64,000 bases of DNA from Cylindrobasidium torrendii FP15055 ss-10 (GCA_000934385.1 KN880512.1:1-64000), one strand, 5' to 3'; positions 44,458-58,114 are shown, numbered from the stretch's first letter. Notes: generated by a model from the letters alone, not told the origin. Made by a program: numbers and translations.

Positions 44458-46285
44458 TTAGTGCCCCTCATCTTCATCACTATCCTCACCCACATCGGAG
44501 CCGTCGTCTCCATGGTCTCCCCATTCATCGGAATCAGTGTCCTCGATGATATCGTCAATGAGCGATTCAAGATACCCCTCATCGTTAACCTTAGGAGATG
44601 GTTTCACTGAAAGACTATGAGCTGCTGATGTCCACTGAGATGGTAGTTACTTGCCTTGGACGTCGGCACCTGCCGATGAGAACATCTGGTAATGGGCTGT
44701 AGATCTCAAATTCTTCTCCGCCCCCTGCATTGGCCTAGTCAGCCAATACTCCACATCCACATTGAACGATGGGTCGTATTTCCTGCGGTGTTGAATGAAG
44801 CTTGCCACCCCTGCGTGGTTTGGGAACATTGCCGACAGTAACCCTGTCGTGTAACGATGCCCAAACACCAGCGATACGGACCGCAGGCGCGGCGCGGTTT
44901 TCCACTCGTCGATAGTCTCGTCCCGCTCGTTCAAGGCTTTCAGTAATTCGACATGTCCGTCACTGTAAAACTGTAGAAGCAGCCGAAGTTCTGTCGCGTT
45001 GCTCAAAACATCGGATAGTGCGCTTACGAGCGTGCGCGAGTACCGAAGCTCAAGTTCCACGCGGTTGATGCTGCATCCAGAACGGCGGACGAACTGGCGA
45101 ATTGTGTCCTCGTGAGACTCTAGTTCAATCGCCAAATTGCTTGGGATGTATAAGGTCTTGAGTGCGGGGCAAGTCAAAGCTTCGAAACAGTAGACCGAGG
45201 CACACTGGAGATATTCCAGGTGCTCAAGGGTGGTGGGGACGGTGGGGGCTTTTGCATCTCTGTAGGTGTTCTGATCCTTCAGGTAGACAAGTGCAGGGCA
45301 CTGTGTGTGCCAAGGAGCGCCATCCGGGCCGACAGAAGTCCCATCTGAAATGTTGGTGCATTTCACGAGTTCGAGACGAGTAAGATTGTCGAGCCGCAGA
45401 GATGGTGTCGATGTTTTCCATGGCCCGAAGGCGATATTAACCCAGCCGCACTGGATGATGAGCGTTTGCAGCTGTGGAGGCCTGCTGAATTGGAATGGTT
45501 CGGGTGGACAGTGCACGAAAGCGATGTCAAGTTCCCGAAGCATAGAGAGCCCTTCGAGCGGGACGGGCACGTTGGCGTCGTAGTAAGGGATGGAGAGACG
45601 TTGAATGTGATGGGTATGCTCCTGCAAGACCTTCAGTCCGTTAGACCACGATGCACGTATTGCGATGTCCAATGGGGCGTGCTTCGACCGGGAGAGCGCA
45701 GAACGAAGTGCATTGAGAAAGCCATTGTTTTCGTCATCGTTCTCCCATTTTCGCATGTATTTCGTCTCAACGCCAGCCTGAACCAAGTCAAGGTTGGTCC
45801 AAAGAGCGGTTGCCTCGTCAAGCACGTCCTTCCACTGGCGACAAACTGCCGCCAAGGTCAATATGCGCCATGAATGAGGGTCCCGAGTATCGTATGGGAA
45901 CGTTTCTGCTTGAGGAGAGAAGTAGAGTTTGCCCGAGGATGTAAATCCGAATATTAGAGCAAGGATTTCTGCAGGCAGTCGGGTGATAGGGCGGCAGAGA
46001 GCGACGTGCTCGTCGATGACTGCACGAACAGATGCGCGAGCTTTCTCTGTCTCTTCCAGCTCCGCACGCAGAAAGGCCGCGCGGTTGTCGAGACTGTTGC
46101 AAGTTTTTCTAAGGTCTGCTACAAACGTCTGAATGTTCGAGAGGTCTGTAGCTGCCGGATCTTCGCCATCCAGGAAATTTTGGAATGTCGTAGATCGCGG
46201 CTCTTCCAGAGGAGTTAGGTGCATGCCTTAAGCCATATGAGCAGGAGGAGCGCAGACTTTGACTTTCAGACTCACTGGATGCCAT
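44458..46285 (-). CDS. F-box protein B with acidic tail, duplicated gene
   Basis: Exons 46285-46276, 46226-44655 and 44606-44458 total 1731 bases, 576 residues. The start is ATGGCATCCA before GTGAGT, as in gene A, then MHLTPLEEPRSTTFQNFLDG. The F-box reads PITRLPAEILALIFGFTSSG and WRILTLAAVCRQWKDVLDEA. The acidic tail, reached through a GC-AG intron of the same length (44607-44654, 48 bases) as in gene A, has DDIIEDTDSDEWGDHGDDGS. An upstream ATG shared with gene A (ATGAATTACCTC) runs into a stop here after a frame shift, so it is unlikely to be the start in either gene. Role as for gene A; the two may act on different substrates since the leucine-rich part has diverged. Confidence 0.88.
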
Positions 46286-46957
46286 CGCGGTTCGAAAGGG
46301 AAAGGGCTTGACCCCAGGTTGATGGGATGAGGTAATTCATTGAATGATCGGATTTGCCGGTCCGACACGATGTCTACTTATTCCCGCGAATCATTGCCTC
46401 CAATTCAGGGCATTAGCGCACCTATGTAGGTATAAGCTTTTGCGACGTTTCTAGCAATGAAATTCTGTGTTGACCTTGACCTGACCTTGACGTTGAAATG
46501 GTTACAGAGTTTGATTTCCTGCACTCTATGGATACCATCCGGCCCCCCTCACAATGGCGCCTATCCTCTGGCTCGGCGTTGCTCGCGGGACTTCATCTCT
46601 GTGTGCTCTTCCCATTTCCAACAGGCTCCCATCTCGAAGCCTCTAATCCAAGAGGCAGCTGACACCGAGCCCAACGGTCTGGCCGCTTGTCATCGCAAAC
46701 GTTTTCACTCTCAACCCGTTTCCGGGAGTTGTGAGAGGTGCTCAATGTTCTCCTGCACTGCTCTCATTTCCGGATCAGGTATCATAATCAACTCGCCCCC
46801 CGCTTGTGACTTAAACAATGTTGCCTTGATGCACTTATCAGAGGTCCTATGGTCTTGTCGTAACACGGCCGGCTTTGTGAGGTTATATAACTGCTCTAAT
46901 ATAGGGCTCACCGCACTTCTTGATATCCTCCCACTGTAACATTGACACGGCGTGATC
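46286..46957. other. F-box B upstream module and DSVTY promoter region
   Basis: 672 bases between divergent genes. 46286-46735 repeats the left module. 46736-46957 is present only here; on the minus strand it has a short open frame (TLFKSQAGGELIMIPDPEMR) of unknown origin. The ATG of the module frame is at 46554. Confidence 0.45.
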
Positions 46958-49429
46958 ATGGACAGCGTCACCTATCGCGAGCAGTTATACCCTATTGGAC
47001 ATGGATATCCACTGTGGTGCCCGACACCACCACAGAACCTCCCGCCCGTCTACCGCGACAGCGGGATCAGGATCGGCGACGTGGGCTTGCTATCAGACGA
47101 GGGTGGCTTCGACTATCTCTGGAACGTCCACCATGCACACGACCATCCCATCAACCTCAACACTGACGGCACAACTCGCGTCCCACCAGGCGAGTACGTC
47201 CCACTTCCACCACTCAGCGAGAGCAACCCCATGGACGTCCGAGTTCAAGACCACTATCATCGCCCGAGTGCGTGCATCGCGGCCAGCACTTTCAATGTTC
47301 GCCAGCTATCAGCGGAAATGAACCTCGATCCTGCGTATGCACCTGATCTCACTTGTGATTCCAAACCACTCGTTAATTCAATCTTTCTTTCTTTCCAGAA
47401 TCATAGGCGTCCTCGCAGGCGGAGGAGTTGCATTTGAATTCACCACCGCCCACGACGCAAGCGCCGCTCTTGCGCTTCCTCTAGGCGCACGGCGCACAGA
47501 TGCTTTGCGTCTCAGTCGGTACCAGAAATACGCCGCCAAGCACGCCGTCTCCTGGTACCAATACGTCAACATAGAGCTGGAGAGAGGCGCGCTCAATGGT
47601 ACGCTCTACCTGGTCACCGGCACCGACAAGTGTTCTTCATGGGGTGCGACGTCCGTCTCGCGGTCTGGCTCAAAGAATGCACTGTCACTCGCATTCACTG
47701 CTTCCAGCGTCGCAAGCACAGCCGTGGGCCTCCGTAACACCTGGATGCAAAGTTTCGGGGCATCGACACGGATTGGGGAGGAAGACACAATGAACCAGTG
47801 CGTGTTCTCACGGGGGTTTGTTATCTCTATACGCGAGCTTCTGGCACGGCTGCCTGTGAAGATATCTGGGGCAGTGAGGACAGTACATGCTCATGGTGGC
47901 GCGGACCGCCCATGGGTTCCTGGATCTGGACGGCCTTTCTCTTCGAGTACGTCTTCACCGCGCTCGTTTGAGTCGTCAGATGGGGGCTCGAGGGAAAGCT
48001 GGGAAGATCTAGAACATGCTGACGATGAGAGCACCTCCACGGACAGCACAGTGGACGAAGGCGATGTCGACGTCGTTTCCTTTCCCTCATATCGCGTTCA
48101 GGTTCGTGTCATTGGTCTGTTGGCATCCGATTTCCTTATTACTATTCTTCTTCTAGAAAAGCCCTGCTGCATTCATTGGAGAGGATTTGTTGCGCACGGT
48201 GAGTCTCAGCATAGTACCCAAATTTACTAGTATCAATACATTTCTAGTATCCAGACGCAAAGGTAGCGCTCGTCCACGATAACGACTGTATGTTGCTAGC
48301 CACTTCTGCTGTCAAGGAGGGCAAGGGCTTGCTTGAGATCTATCATGGCGACAATCAGTCCGGGCGCAAGGTCCAGGTTGGGGACGGTAAGTTACTTGTA
48401 AGCGCCAAAAGCTAGGAGTTTTTCGAATGGTATTACCAGGTGCATGTATGTTTGTCTCTGAAGGCGAAGATTCGGATGCTTCGCATGCCAAAGAGGAAGA
48501 ATTGTCTTTGGTACTTCATTCTCTTCGGCTGTTTGCATCGACTGAATTTTGACATCCAGTGCAATGTATCTCCTCGTTCGATCAACAAGGAAGGACGAGA
48601 CTTGGCAATCCCGTCAGATGAAAAGACATCACCCTCGAGGGCAGATCCTTATCCGCGCCTTCCTTCTTTTCCTTCCGTTGGCACCAACTCTGTGGACAAG
48701 CCCCAAAGCTCAGTCCCTCGCCGCTCGAGGCCTACTTACAAGCCTCCAACTACCCTCGCTTCAAGCTTTACTGGCGCATCACTAGCTGTGGCAGCGACTG
48801 TGGTAGCAAGTAGCGTGCGGGATGCCAGCCATATCGGGAAGGCATCCAGGAGCCTAAAGTCAACCCAATCGCGAAACTCCAGACATTCATCGCGGCAGCC
48901 AAAAGGTAGTCTGAGCAACAAGGCGGCAGTGGACATCGAGAGCACGGGGGACGCTAGCATACCCCACATGCCAGTCCACAAGCCCCGAGGCTCAAATTCG
49001 TCCTTCAACTCCACCCCTGTCGGTCGTCCTGCGACGCATCATACAATTCCCATGAAACCCATCGCACCGATAGCCATAGCGCCGAAACCCGCATCTGGCG
49101 CTCTCGACGTGGCTGGGATAAGGCCCTCTCGCAGTCTTCCCGGCCCCCCTACTCCTCTTTCCAGGTCGCCTCGTCTCACCCGACAGCTCGAAATGATGCG
49201 AACGAACATTCTTTGGCAATGCCCCCCGAGCAAACCGACGGCTCTCCCTCGGAGGAACAAGAGCAGCGCGTGTATCTTTTCGCCTTTTCAGATGACTGAG
49301 AAGTCAGCGATTGGACAGCGCACCTATGTTGGTACGCCCTGGGATGAACACGACGAGCCGGGCGTCGAGATACGTCGCCGAACAGTGACTGCATTGCCGC
49401 GCACCAAGAGCTGGGTTGCCGAAAGGTAG
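46958..49429 (+). CDS. Uncharacterised DSVTY-family protein, copy 2, with long basic tail
   Basis: From ATG 46958: MDSVTYREQLYPIGHGYPLW, RIGDVGLLSDEGGFDYLWNV, then after one intron LGARRTDALRLSRYQKYAAK, GTLYLVTGTDKCSSWGATS and NQCVFSRGFVISI. An acidic low-complexity region and the conserved end (SPAAFIGEDLLRT, VHDNDCMLLATSAV, LLEIYHGDNQSG, CMFVSEGEDSDASHAKEEEL) follow. A gtacttc...atccag intron then joins in frame to a 290-residue Ser/Pro/Arg-rich tail (48561-49429), CNVSPRSINKEGRD...RTKSWVAER. Without that intron the protein would stop at 48550. Copy 1 at 18235 has no such tail. Function unknown. The core is sure; the tail rests on that single inferred intron. Confidence 0.78.
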
Positions 49430-50429
49430 ATACAGTAAATCTGTTACTTCAGACGCCATGATACTTTACCTGCAACAATGACTAATATGTACAACTTTGG
49501 ACTTGCTTTATATTGGATTCATGCTTATCTGGTGATATCGTTGATTTTCACATCCTTCGCAGAATTTATCGTCGTTTCCTCGATCAGCTGGCGATCGAGA
49601 ACAATGGGAATGGGATCGGCAAATGCCGGAGTCAGTGTAGTGCTCTGACAGAATGGCGACTTTCCTGCCTGAACGCCAGGAGGCCTAAGATGGACGCCAT
49701 ACTATGCACTTTGCGCGAATATTAATAATTTATGCAAAACTGACTCTTGACCTTGTGCCTATTGGCAACTAGTACCTCAAGGATGTATAGACCCATTTCA
49801 TGCTGTATTCAACAGCTGTCGTGTACAGGGATGCCATTAGTTTCCTGCACCAAATACCCCGATAATTTAGTGGCGCCCCATTTATGAGGCCCACTGGCAA
49901 GCCATGCCTTACTGCTCCGATAGTCGGAAAGTCGATGGCGTGAATCAACCCACCTATCTCACTTATGCGCCTTCAAGAGTTTGACAGAGTCGATGGCTCC
50001 CAGGCTGCTGGGAAGTACGGCATAGAGCATTAAAACAGAAGAGAACCTTGCCCAAAATTAGCCCAGAGGTCGTGCACAAAGCGTTTATCGGAAGTTCGAA
50101 GCAAGGGCAAAAATAACACACGCTGCTGCGCTCAACGTACTCAGTGACAGAGTACCGGTGGTACATACCGTTCACAACGGCGTACACCCCACAATACTAC
50201 ACGTCTTTCGAATTACAGAGCAACAACGAGTAGCAAAGCGAGTGGTGGGAAGAGAAGCTACATACATGAAATGGTCCAAGTCATCGTGTCAATACACATA
50301 GTAAAGTAAGTGTCCGTGAAATTGGCGTGCAGGGGAACGTAAAAAGTCTAGAAAGCACGCATGCGTGCATGCGTAAAGTAGTTGAAGATTGTGCGTGAGG
50401 TCCGTAGGTGTCCTTGAGTCAGATGCAAA
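49430..50429. other. Intergenic interval between convergent genes
   Basis: 1 kb without a convincing gene. The plus frame from 49513 and the minus frame at 49963-50187 are short and unlike any family I know. It contains the alternating purine-pyrimidine tract at 50355-50374. Confidence 0.6.
50355..50374. repeat. Alternating purine-pyrimidine tract
   Basis: gcacgcatgcgtgcatgcgt: all 20 bases alternate purine and pyrimidine, with nested palindromes (gcatgc twice). Such runs can adopt Z-DNA under negative supercoiling. It lies just past the 3' end of the small membrane protein gene. Confidence 0.6.
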
Positions 50430-50962
50430 TCAGAATTTTGTACTTGAGTGGGTAGATGCGGCGCATTGAGTGCAAGCCATATCCGAGCATGCTGTCAAAG
50501 AGTAAGATTCGAGGGACGTATGGAGTGAATGTGATTGAGCGTACCTTGATGTTGCTCTGCGTCGAAGCAAAGCTTGCGCTCAAGAGCGCTGCTGACAAGA
50601 CACAGACCCATCAATCCAGTTGCCGCGACGCCAACAAGGATAACAGCGAGATAGACTATGAAAGGAATCAGGACGAGTGGCAAAGTGATGGCTTAGCACG
50701 CACGCTTGTGATCTCCGACTTGTAGCCCTGCAGGATGATTCCATTGATGTGATCCGCAGCATGAGAGCGTTGCAAGGCCGACGAGGACGAGGAAGAGAGT
50801 AAGGACGGGAAGCAATAAGCGCGACATGCGCGCAGACTGGCATCGCGTGCACCGAGTGGCCTCTTCTGGGATCGTGTAGAGCACCTTGCCAGCGTAGAGC
50901 GAAGCAGCCGAAAGGCGGGAATCCATGAGCGGTACGCTGGGCGTTGGAACAATAGTCGACAT
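50430..50962 (-). CDS. Small two-span membrane protein of unknown function
   Basis: Exons 50962-50704, 50655-50545 and 50491-50430 total 432 bases, 143 residues. The protein starts MSTIVPTPSVPLMDSRLSA and has a pair of CxxC-like cysteines (ATRCTRCQSARM) just before the first span, LLLPVLTLFLVLVGLATL. After GLQVGDHK the second span is LYLAVILVGVAATGLMGLC. The C-terminus holds further cysteines (CSDMACTQC). Introns of 48 and 53 bases carry GTGCGT and GTACGC donors. The family is not recognised. The two CxxC groups could bind metal. The last exon is the least certain part; the frame sum supports it. Confidence 0.55.
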
Positions 50963-51621
50963 TTCGGCGGGGCTGGTGGATTGTTGTGGTGGTAGGTGAA
51001 AGAAGAAGGAAATGCGTGTCAATCAAGGGCGATGACGTTACGTTACAGAAAAAGTGGGGCCAGGACGTAACGTGGGTCGATGATGAAGAGTGTGGAAGGC
51101 GTCCGGCGCGGCTGGCGGGGCAGTCGGGATTTTGGCGCGTCAACGACCGAGAAAAAGGAGGTCGAGATGGAAGTAAAAAAGGAAAACTTGGCGATGTCGG
51201 AGATCGCGCTCCGCTTGTCATATTGGACACAGCCACATGATATCACCGGCTTGCAAGCTCCGCCTCTACACCGGACTCGCCGCTGGATTTTGTAGCTGGA
51301 ACGGATTCGAGGCGCAATAACATAGCTTATCGAAACAAACTAACCGCATGGTTTTCCGTCTACCACAAGGAAGAACACGGTCAAGCTTGACCCATCACAG
51401 CACTAAGCAGTGTCGTGCGTGGACACACAGTGCGAAGTAACATCCTTCTAAAGATTACAAGGACTTCCCTTACTAGCCTAGGGTACATACATACTTCGCA
51501 CGCAAGAGCAAGGATTTCCAAATAGTTTGTGCATTTTGGTAGACGGTTTAACCACTGGCTACTCTACTCCCACAAGTCCATATCATCGCTACCTGTAAGT
51601 ACTAGATTACCAACCCAACGC
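50963..51621. other. Intergenic interval
   Basis: 659 bases between the small membrane protein start and the ACH1 stop. Frames of up to 84 codons on both strands overlap one another and have no recognisable feature. No gene is supported. Confidence 0.55.
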
Positions 51622-53550
<1,929 letters not shown>

Positions 53551-54301
53551 CGCGAAGGGAGATAGTGGTGGTAAGACGAAGAGAAATCAGTCAAACCCCA
53601 GGATCAATTTATGGCCCGACCTCAAGCACGATCACGCCCCGCGTTATACCTTCGTGCCGAAATGCGGCCGTTCCCGATCCCCTTGCCTGGGCCCCCCTTC
53701 CAGCATTTGTTACCGTATCCTTGGGGCTACATACGCCCTCAAACCACAGTTTAGGCATTTTATGACATATTTCCAGGCTATAATTCGCGGATTTTCTGAC
53801 AGGAACTCCTCTCAAGTGACCCTGCCGTCCAAGCCGCGTCGGGGTAAGGATATCGAGTAGTGGTGCGCCCTCGGCAGCCTCGCGGCTCTGGGCTATCGCG
53901 ACTACCCCACGCCTTCATAGCGGTGCCCCGCGGGTCCGTCTGGGGAAATACAGATGGGCCTACAGAAGCAGATTTACGCACATGTAACGCCATCGAGTCT
54001 AGGCTGCAAGTTGTCTATCTGCAAAAGCCTGGACTTGGGCGCTTGGGCTCGCGCGGAACTCGCATCGAACGAGTTACAACGTCCTGGGTTTTTGCACTAC
54101 CTACACCTCAGAGTCGCCGTAATCGTGGGAGACGTCCATGAAGACGCAACGACCTTCGCTCAGGCAGAACCAACGATGTCATCGGGCTCAGCCATTCAAA
54201 TTATTATGAATATATAAAGTGTGAACTGAATGTTCCGCCAGCTCATAATCGACTGTAGCTTAACAAGGCTGGATTTGTAGGCGGGGCTCTTCTACGGTCT
54301 A
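53551..54301. other. Intergenic interval
   Basis: 751 bases. The ACH1 promoter lies at the left end. A 53609-53815 minus frame and plus frames at 53860-54217 lack family features. No gene is supported. Confidence 0.5.
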
Positions 54302-55432
54302 TCATATGCCTCCTGTCTCGAGCTCGCCTACACCTATGGAGCTGAGCTCTGACAACATCAAGTTCTCACCGTGCCCTCTGTCTCCTTCTGCTGCGCTGCC
54401 GTGACCGACAAATCGAACGACAATCCAAGTAGGTGCAATGCCCTTGAAACGATTACTACGCGTTATACTGGATATCATTTCGTGACGCACCGAAATGACT
54501 GTAACGAGTGGTACAGTATATGCTGCAATGTCTGGATTACCCGTCCATGCAGCAGCGGTGTGAACCAACAGGACAATGCTGTATAAAAGTGCAGACTCGA
54601 TGATCGCTTGGGTAATCTTCCCCATGGACCTCACCCCCTGCCATCCGAGGCGGGAGTTTTGTCGAAAGACGTGGAAGATGATTGCAGAAGAGCAATAAGC
54701 AGTGGTTATGAGGGACACGAGGGGGAAGTAGTAGGCAAGCTGCGTAGATAAAGACAGGGTAACTTTGGGAAATTCAAAATTGAATTTCAGAACAGTCAAT
54801 CGAGTAGGCGCACCGAGTTCAATGACAATTCCAGCCACTGGCACAATCATGCTTTGGTACTGGCTGTGTCCGACGATTAACCATAGTCTCCATGCCTTTT
54901 GAAAAATGAGTATTTGATGGATGCAGTCACTGCGGTGTATGCTTACCAGAATAATGTCGGCCAGGAGGATTCCTACAATTGCCAGCATCGCGTGGGCATC
55001 GTATAACTTGAGAGAGAAGAGGTAGTCTCTGTGCCTAAATGAAGCTAGTAGCCATTGTAGAACCAAGGCTGCCAGCGCCACAAGATACATGAGCAGCGTT
55101 GCAACAAACAGCGCAATCCGTGTCTTCCCAATGCCACGAAGCACTCCTTCTTTGCGAGCGGTGAATACGCCGTGTGTATCTAGACATATAGCCCATAAGA
55201 TGCAGAAAAATCCGAAATTCACGAGCACATACGCTGGAGGCTTCCACCACATAGTATTGCCTTCAAAGCCTGGATGAAAACCACTGTATAGACCGCTTTA
55301 AAGATGTTGAAGTTGCTCTTCGACGCAGTCCAGATAAATAGACGTACCAAACATCACTGTCATCAAAATAGCACCATTTCCAGCTTCATGCTGTGTAGGG
55401 ATCACAATCTCGTTGTCGGACCGTGCGAGCAT
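54302..55432 (-). CDS. Multi-pass membrane protein of an agaric-type family
   Basis: Exon 1 (ATG 55430-55432) encodes MLARSDNEIVIPTQHEAGNG and AILMTVMFG; a GTACGT intron joins it to FEGNTMWWKPPAYVLVNFGF. At least six to seven membrane spans follow, for example LVNFGFFCILWAICL, IALFVATLLMYLVALAALVL, MLAIVGILLADIIL, QSMIVPVAGIVIELG, YFPLVSLITTAYCSSAIIF and ALLYSIVLLVHTAAAW. Two further introns lie after ADIIL and after VTVIS. The shape matches the DUF6533/6534-type integral membrane proteins that are expanded in Agaricomycetes; their role is unknown and receptor function is only a guess. A soluble tail ends in GELETGGI. Confidence 0.75.
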
Positions 55433-56240
55433 AATTGTCCCGGCGGTCTTGAGGTGCAGCAAACTGTATATCGGCGGCACAATCAGTTTGAAATATTCAT
55501 TCAGGCGCTAAGAGGCCTTATGTAGGCCCAGGACCCTGAGATTCGTCCTTTTTGGGTTGTATTGCCATCTCACTGCGATTCGCAATTTGATTGATCGACG
55601 CGGTTACGGGACGCTGTCGGCATACAGCAACGTATTGTCATACAGCATTCTGATGGTTTCGATTGAAAATGACTCTGTTAGTGGGTCTATCACATGTGAG
55701 GTAGCCTTTCCGACCTCAACCTCGCTGTTGAACCATAACTTACGATAGGGAACGTCAGATTGAAGTAAAGAGACTCGTTGAACATACTGGCTGATAACTA
55801 ACAAAACCCAAGCCGGAAAAGGTGAAAAAGAAGGGGTTGAATAATGATTTGGCCTTCAATTCCAGCTATTTGACTTCCCCGCTTGTTGGATATCGGACAG
55901 TGGCAGGCGCTTCGGGATGGAGCTCACCCTGCTCTTAGCAGAGCTGACCGAGCGTAGTGATAAGCGCATCAGCAAAATACGTGACAAACTATGGGCTCAA
56001 GCGCTAGAAGTAAATCGATACGGGCACCGCCAGTGGCACCACTGTCGACTAATAAAGGACATTGACGATCGTGATGCTCGCACGTGGAGACGTGATCGTG
56101 ATCGGGGTCTTGCGTGCAACTCAGCGAGTTGCGCTCACACAAGCAATCTGGTAAGTTGAATATGCGCTAGTAAACCACTAGAGCTCATCTATATATTTAT
56201 GAAAGCATATGCATGGATTTCAATAACATAGAGGTGATAG
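55433..56240. other. Intergenic interval
   Basis: 808 bases between divergent genes. An 80-codon plus frame from 55917 and a 66-codon minus frame at 55604-55804 show no family features. The missing first exon of the F-box gene at 56241 may lie here. Confidence 0.45.
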
Positions 56241-57710
56241 AAATACTTTGTAACAACGAGAGATGCCTTATCACTTCACAAGACCTCGACGCGCCAGCGC
56301 GCAGCAGAGCTCCAGGTTGAAAGGGAGAAGCAATTCGAGTCGGCATCGATAAATCACCTTCCCATCGAAATCTTGGTGGATATATTCGACCTCTGTTTAC
56401 CTTTCTCAAAATACGACTCGGCCGTCTCCCCGACGAACATTCGATGGGTGCTTGCGTCTGTTTGTCTTAGATGGAGGTACACCGTCTTTGGGACGGCAGA
56501 TCTTTGGACGAGGGTTGTTGTATCGACCAATGATGGCGAAATTTCCATCCCAGCTCTGTTTCGATTCCTGAAAAATTCTGCTGATCATTTATTGTGGGTT
56601 GCGCTGGTAGAAACCGAAGAAACATCGCTGGAGGACGCCAGGCCACTCATAGATGCATTAGTGCATTCATCTGCGGCTCGCTGGAAAACCTTCGGACTCC
56701 ATGTTCATCAACGCTCTTGGAAATGCCCTCCTTTCCTCACTACCCTTCTCTCGTTTCCGGCACCCTCACTCGAAGAATTCTATCTGACACCAATACACGC
56801 GGTAGCGGACAGCACAGAGGATTTGCAACATCTGCTTGAGCGATGGCTCGCCACCCAGTGCCCATCACTTCGGAGGGGCGCCATTTCGCTCAAATATGAT
56901 CGGTCCCCATTCTTGTTCAGCATTTCAATGACTCATGTCACTGTCTTCACTGAATCCGACGCTTTCTCCAAGCTCCGGCAGTGCCCAAGCTTGCTTGAAC
57001 TGCGGTGCCGCCGTAAAGCGTGCATCCCTCTAGCGGTCAACCCGCCAGGGATTTCTCACCAGATGTTGTACGCCCTCACCGACAGTTATGGACTCGTCCG
57101 TAGCCTCAACCTTCCCGCGCTGCGATTCCTGGAGCTCTACCCCGTATTCAATGGGCGCAACGTCGATACGGCTGAGCTTGCTGCCTTCTTGCGTCGTTCA
57201 AAGTGCGAACTCAATGGGATAGTGATTCAGGAGCCAACTATAGTGCACGAACCACGATTCATCCAAGACGTTTTGTCTCCGCTCTCGCGCTCCCTCGTCG
57301 CATTCGGGTTGCTTGTCGACAGCAGCGAAGAAGCCACCTACGCGACATACGAGATGCTCTTCAAATTTCTGACGCACACATCTTCGACCAGCAGTGTCCT
57401 CGGGAAGCTTCAGGCGGTTATGTTTATCATTCGAGCAGGAAACCCGACAATTTACGAGCTCATCGCAGAGATGCTGCGCTCTCGTCTGCGTAAATCCCGT
57501 ACGATGGACACGGGAGTAGCCCAACTAGTAGCAGCGTCGGTTTTCCATGAAGAGGGCAAAGTGATAGTACAAGGCTTCTCTGATTGGGAGAACGAAGGGC
57601 TCCAGATGATTGGTCCACACCCATCTCCAGTATCGTTTTGGCATGGCCCGTGGATGGACAGAAGTTCTATACTTGTACCTCTAGGGATTTGGAAACAGCT
57701 TTTCTCATGA
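56241..57710 (+). CDS. F-box protein with unresolved 5' end
   Basis: From 56241 the frame is open for 489 residues before the stop. It begins with LHKTSTRQRAAELQVEREKQ and the F-box SINHLPIEILVDIFDLCLPF, followed by IRWVLASVCLRWRYTVFGTA and DLWTRVVV. Leucine-rich-like repeats follow (LELRCRRKACIPL, LRFLELYPVFNG). The first in-frame ATG is far downstream, so the N-terminus must come from an exon spliced to the atag at 56240 or have been lost. A different frame starts with ATG at 56213 (MDFNNIEVIEILCNNERCLI) and ends at the F-box, which suggests either an undetected intron or a frameshift that has broken the gene. No other introns are needed. Confidence 0.7.
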   Translation, partial: KYFVTTRDALSLHKTSTRQRAAELQVEREKQFESASINHLPIEILVDIFDLCLPFSKYDSAVSPTNIRWVLASVCLRWRYTVFGTADLWTRVVVSTNDGEISIPALFRFLKNSADHLLWVALVETEETSLEDARPLIDALVHSSAARWKTFGLHVHQRSWKCPPFLTTLLSFPAPSLEEFYLTPIHAVADSTEDLQHLLERWLATQCPSLRRGAISLKYDRSPFLFSISMTHVTVFTESDAFSKLRQCPSLLELRCRRKACIPLAVNPPGISHQMLYALTDSYGLVRSLNLPALRFLELYPVFNGRNVDTAELAAFLRRSKCELNGIVIQEPTIVHEPRFIQDVLSPLSRSLVAFGLLVDSSEEATYATYEMLFKFLTHTSSTSSVLGKLQAVMFIIRAGNPTIYELIAEMLRSRLRKSRTMDTGVAQLVAASVFHEEGKVIVQGFSDWENEGLQMIGPHPSPVSFWHGPWMDRSSILVPLGIWKQLFS

Positions 57711-58114
57711 AAAATACGAGATAGATATCAGTCGACACGTCGACGGCACGAATTTCTTGGTTATGCATGCATGTACACTGAAGTACTGAACCTAATCAAG
57801 ACTACAAGCTTCTCACTGGGACGAGGCTCAGCGTTTAGAACTCGGCACTCATCCCATAGTTTCATTCAGAACTCCCAGACCATGCATATGAGTAGTATTA
57901 GAAACATCCTGTGTCTATGCAATTCCATCCGTTTACCTAAGCCTCAAACACGGCTCAACCTCTGCTACACGCCCTAGATTCGGTTTACTCGCACTCCCGC
58001 GGAGCCAGCCAGCGCCCTCCGTCGAGACAAACATATAGCCGAGTAATCTACCGCTGGAGTTTAGGTGCAGACTGCGGTACATCGTCAACAAGATACACCT
58101 TCTGGGGGAAAAAT
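57711..58114. other. Intergenic between convergent genes
   Basis: 404 bases between the F-box stop and the HOOK stop. Nothing beyond 3' flanks is visible. Confidence 0.6.

Larger units (their letters stand above)
44080..47105. repeat. Segmental duplication, right copy
   Basis: The right unit runs from the truncated TIM23 copy, through F-box gene B and its upstream module, into exon 1 of the intact DSVTY gene, where the left unit's relic ends. The order and orientation equal the left unit. Confidence 0.85.

Noticed and set aside
46711..46971. Minus frame with GELIMIPDPEMRAVQ, resembling a reverse-transcriptase motif
   Set aside because: The likeness is one short phrase, no catalytic box follows, and the stretch lies in a duplication boundary. 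Not enough for a transposon call.
53609..53815. 68-codon minus frame upstream of ACH1
   Set aside because: No family features, and overlapping frames on the other strand are equally long.
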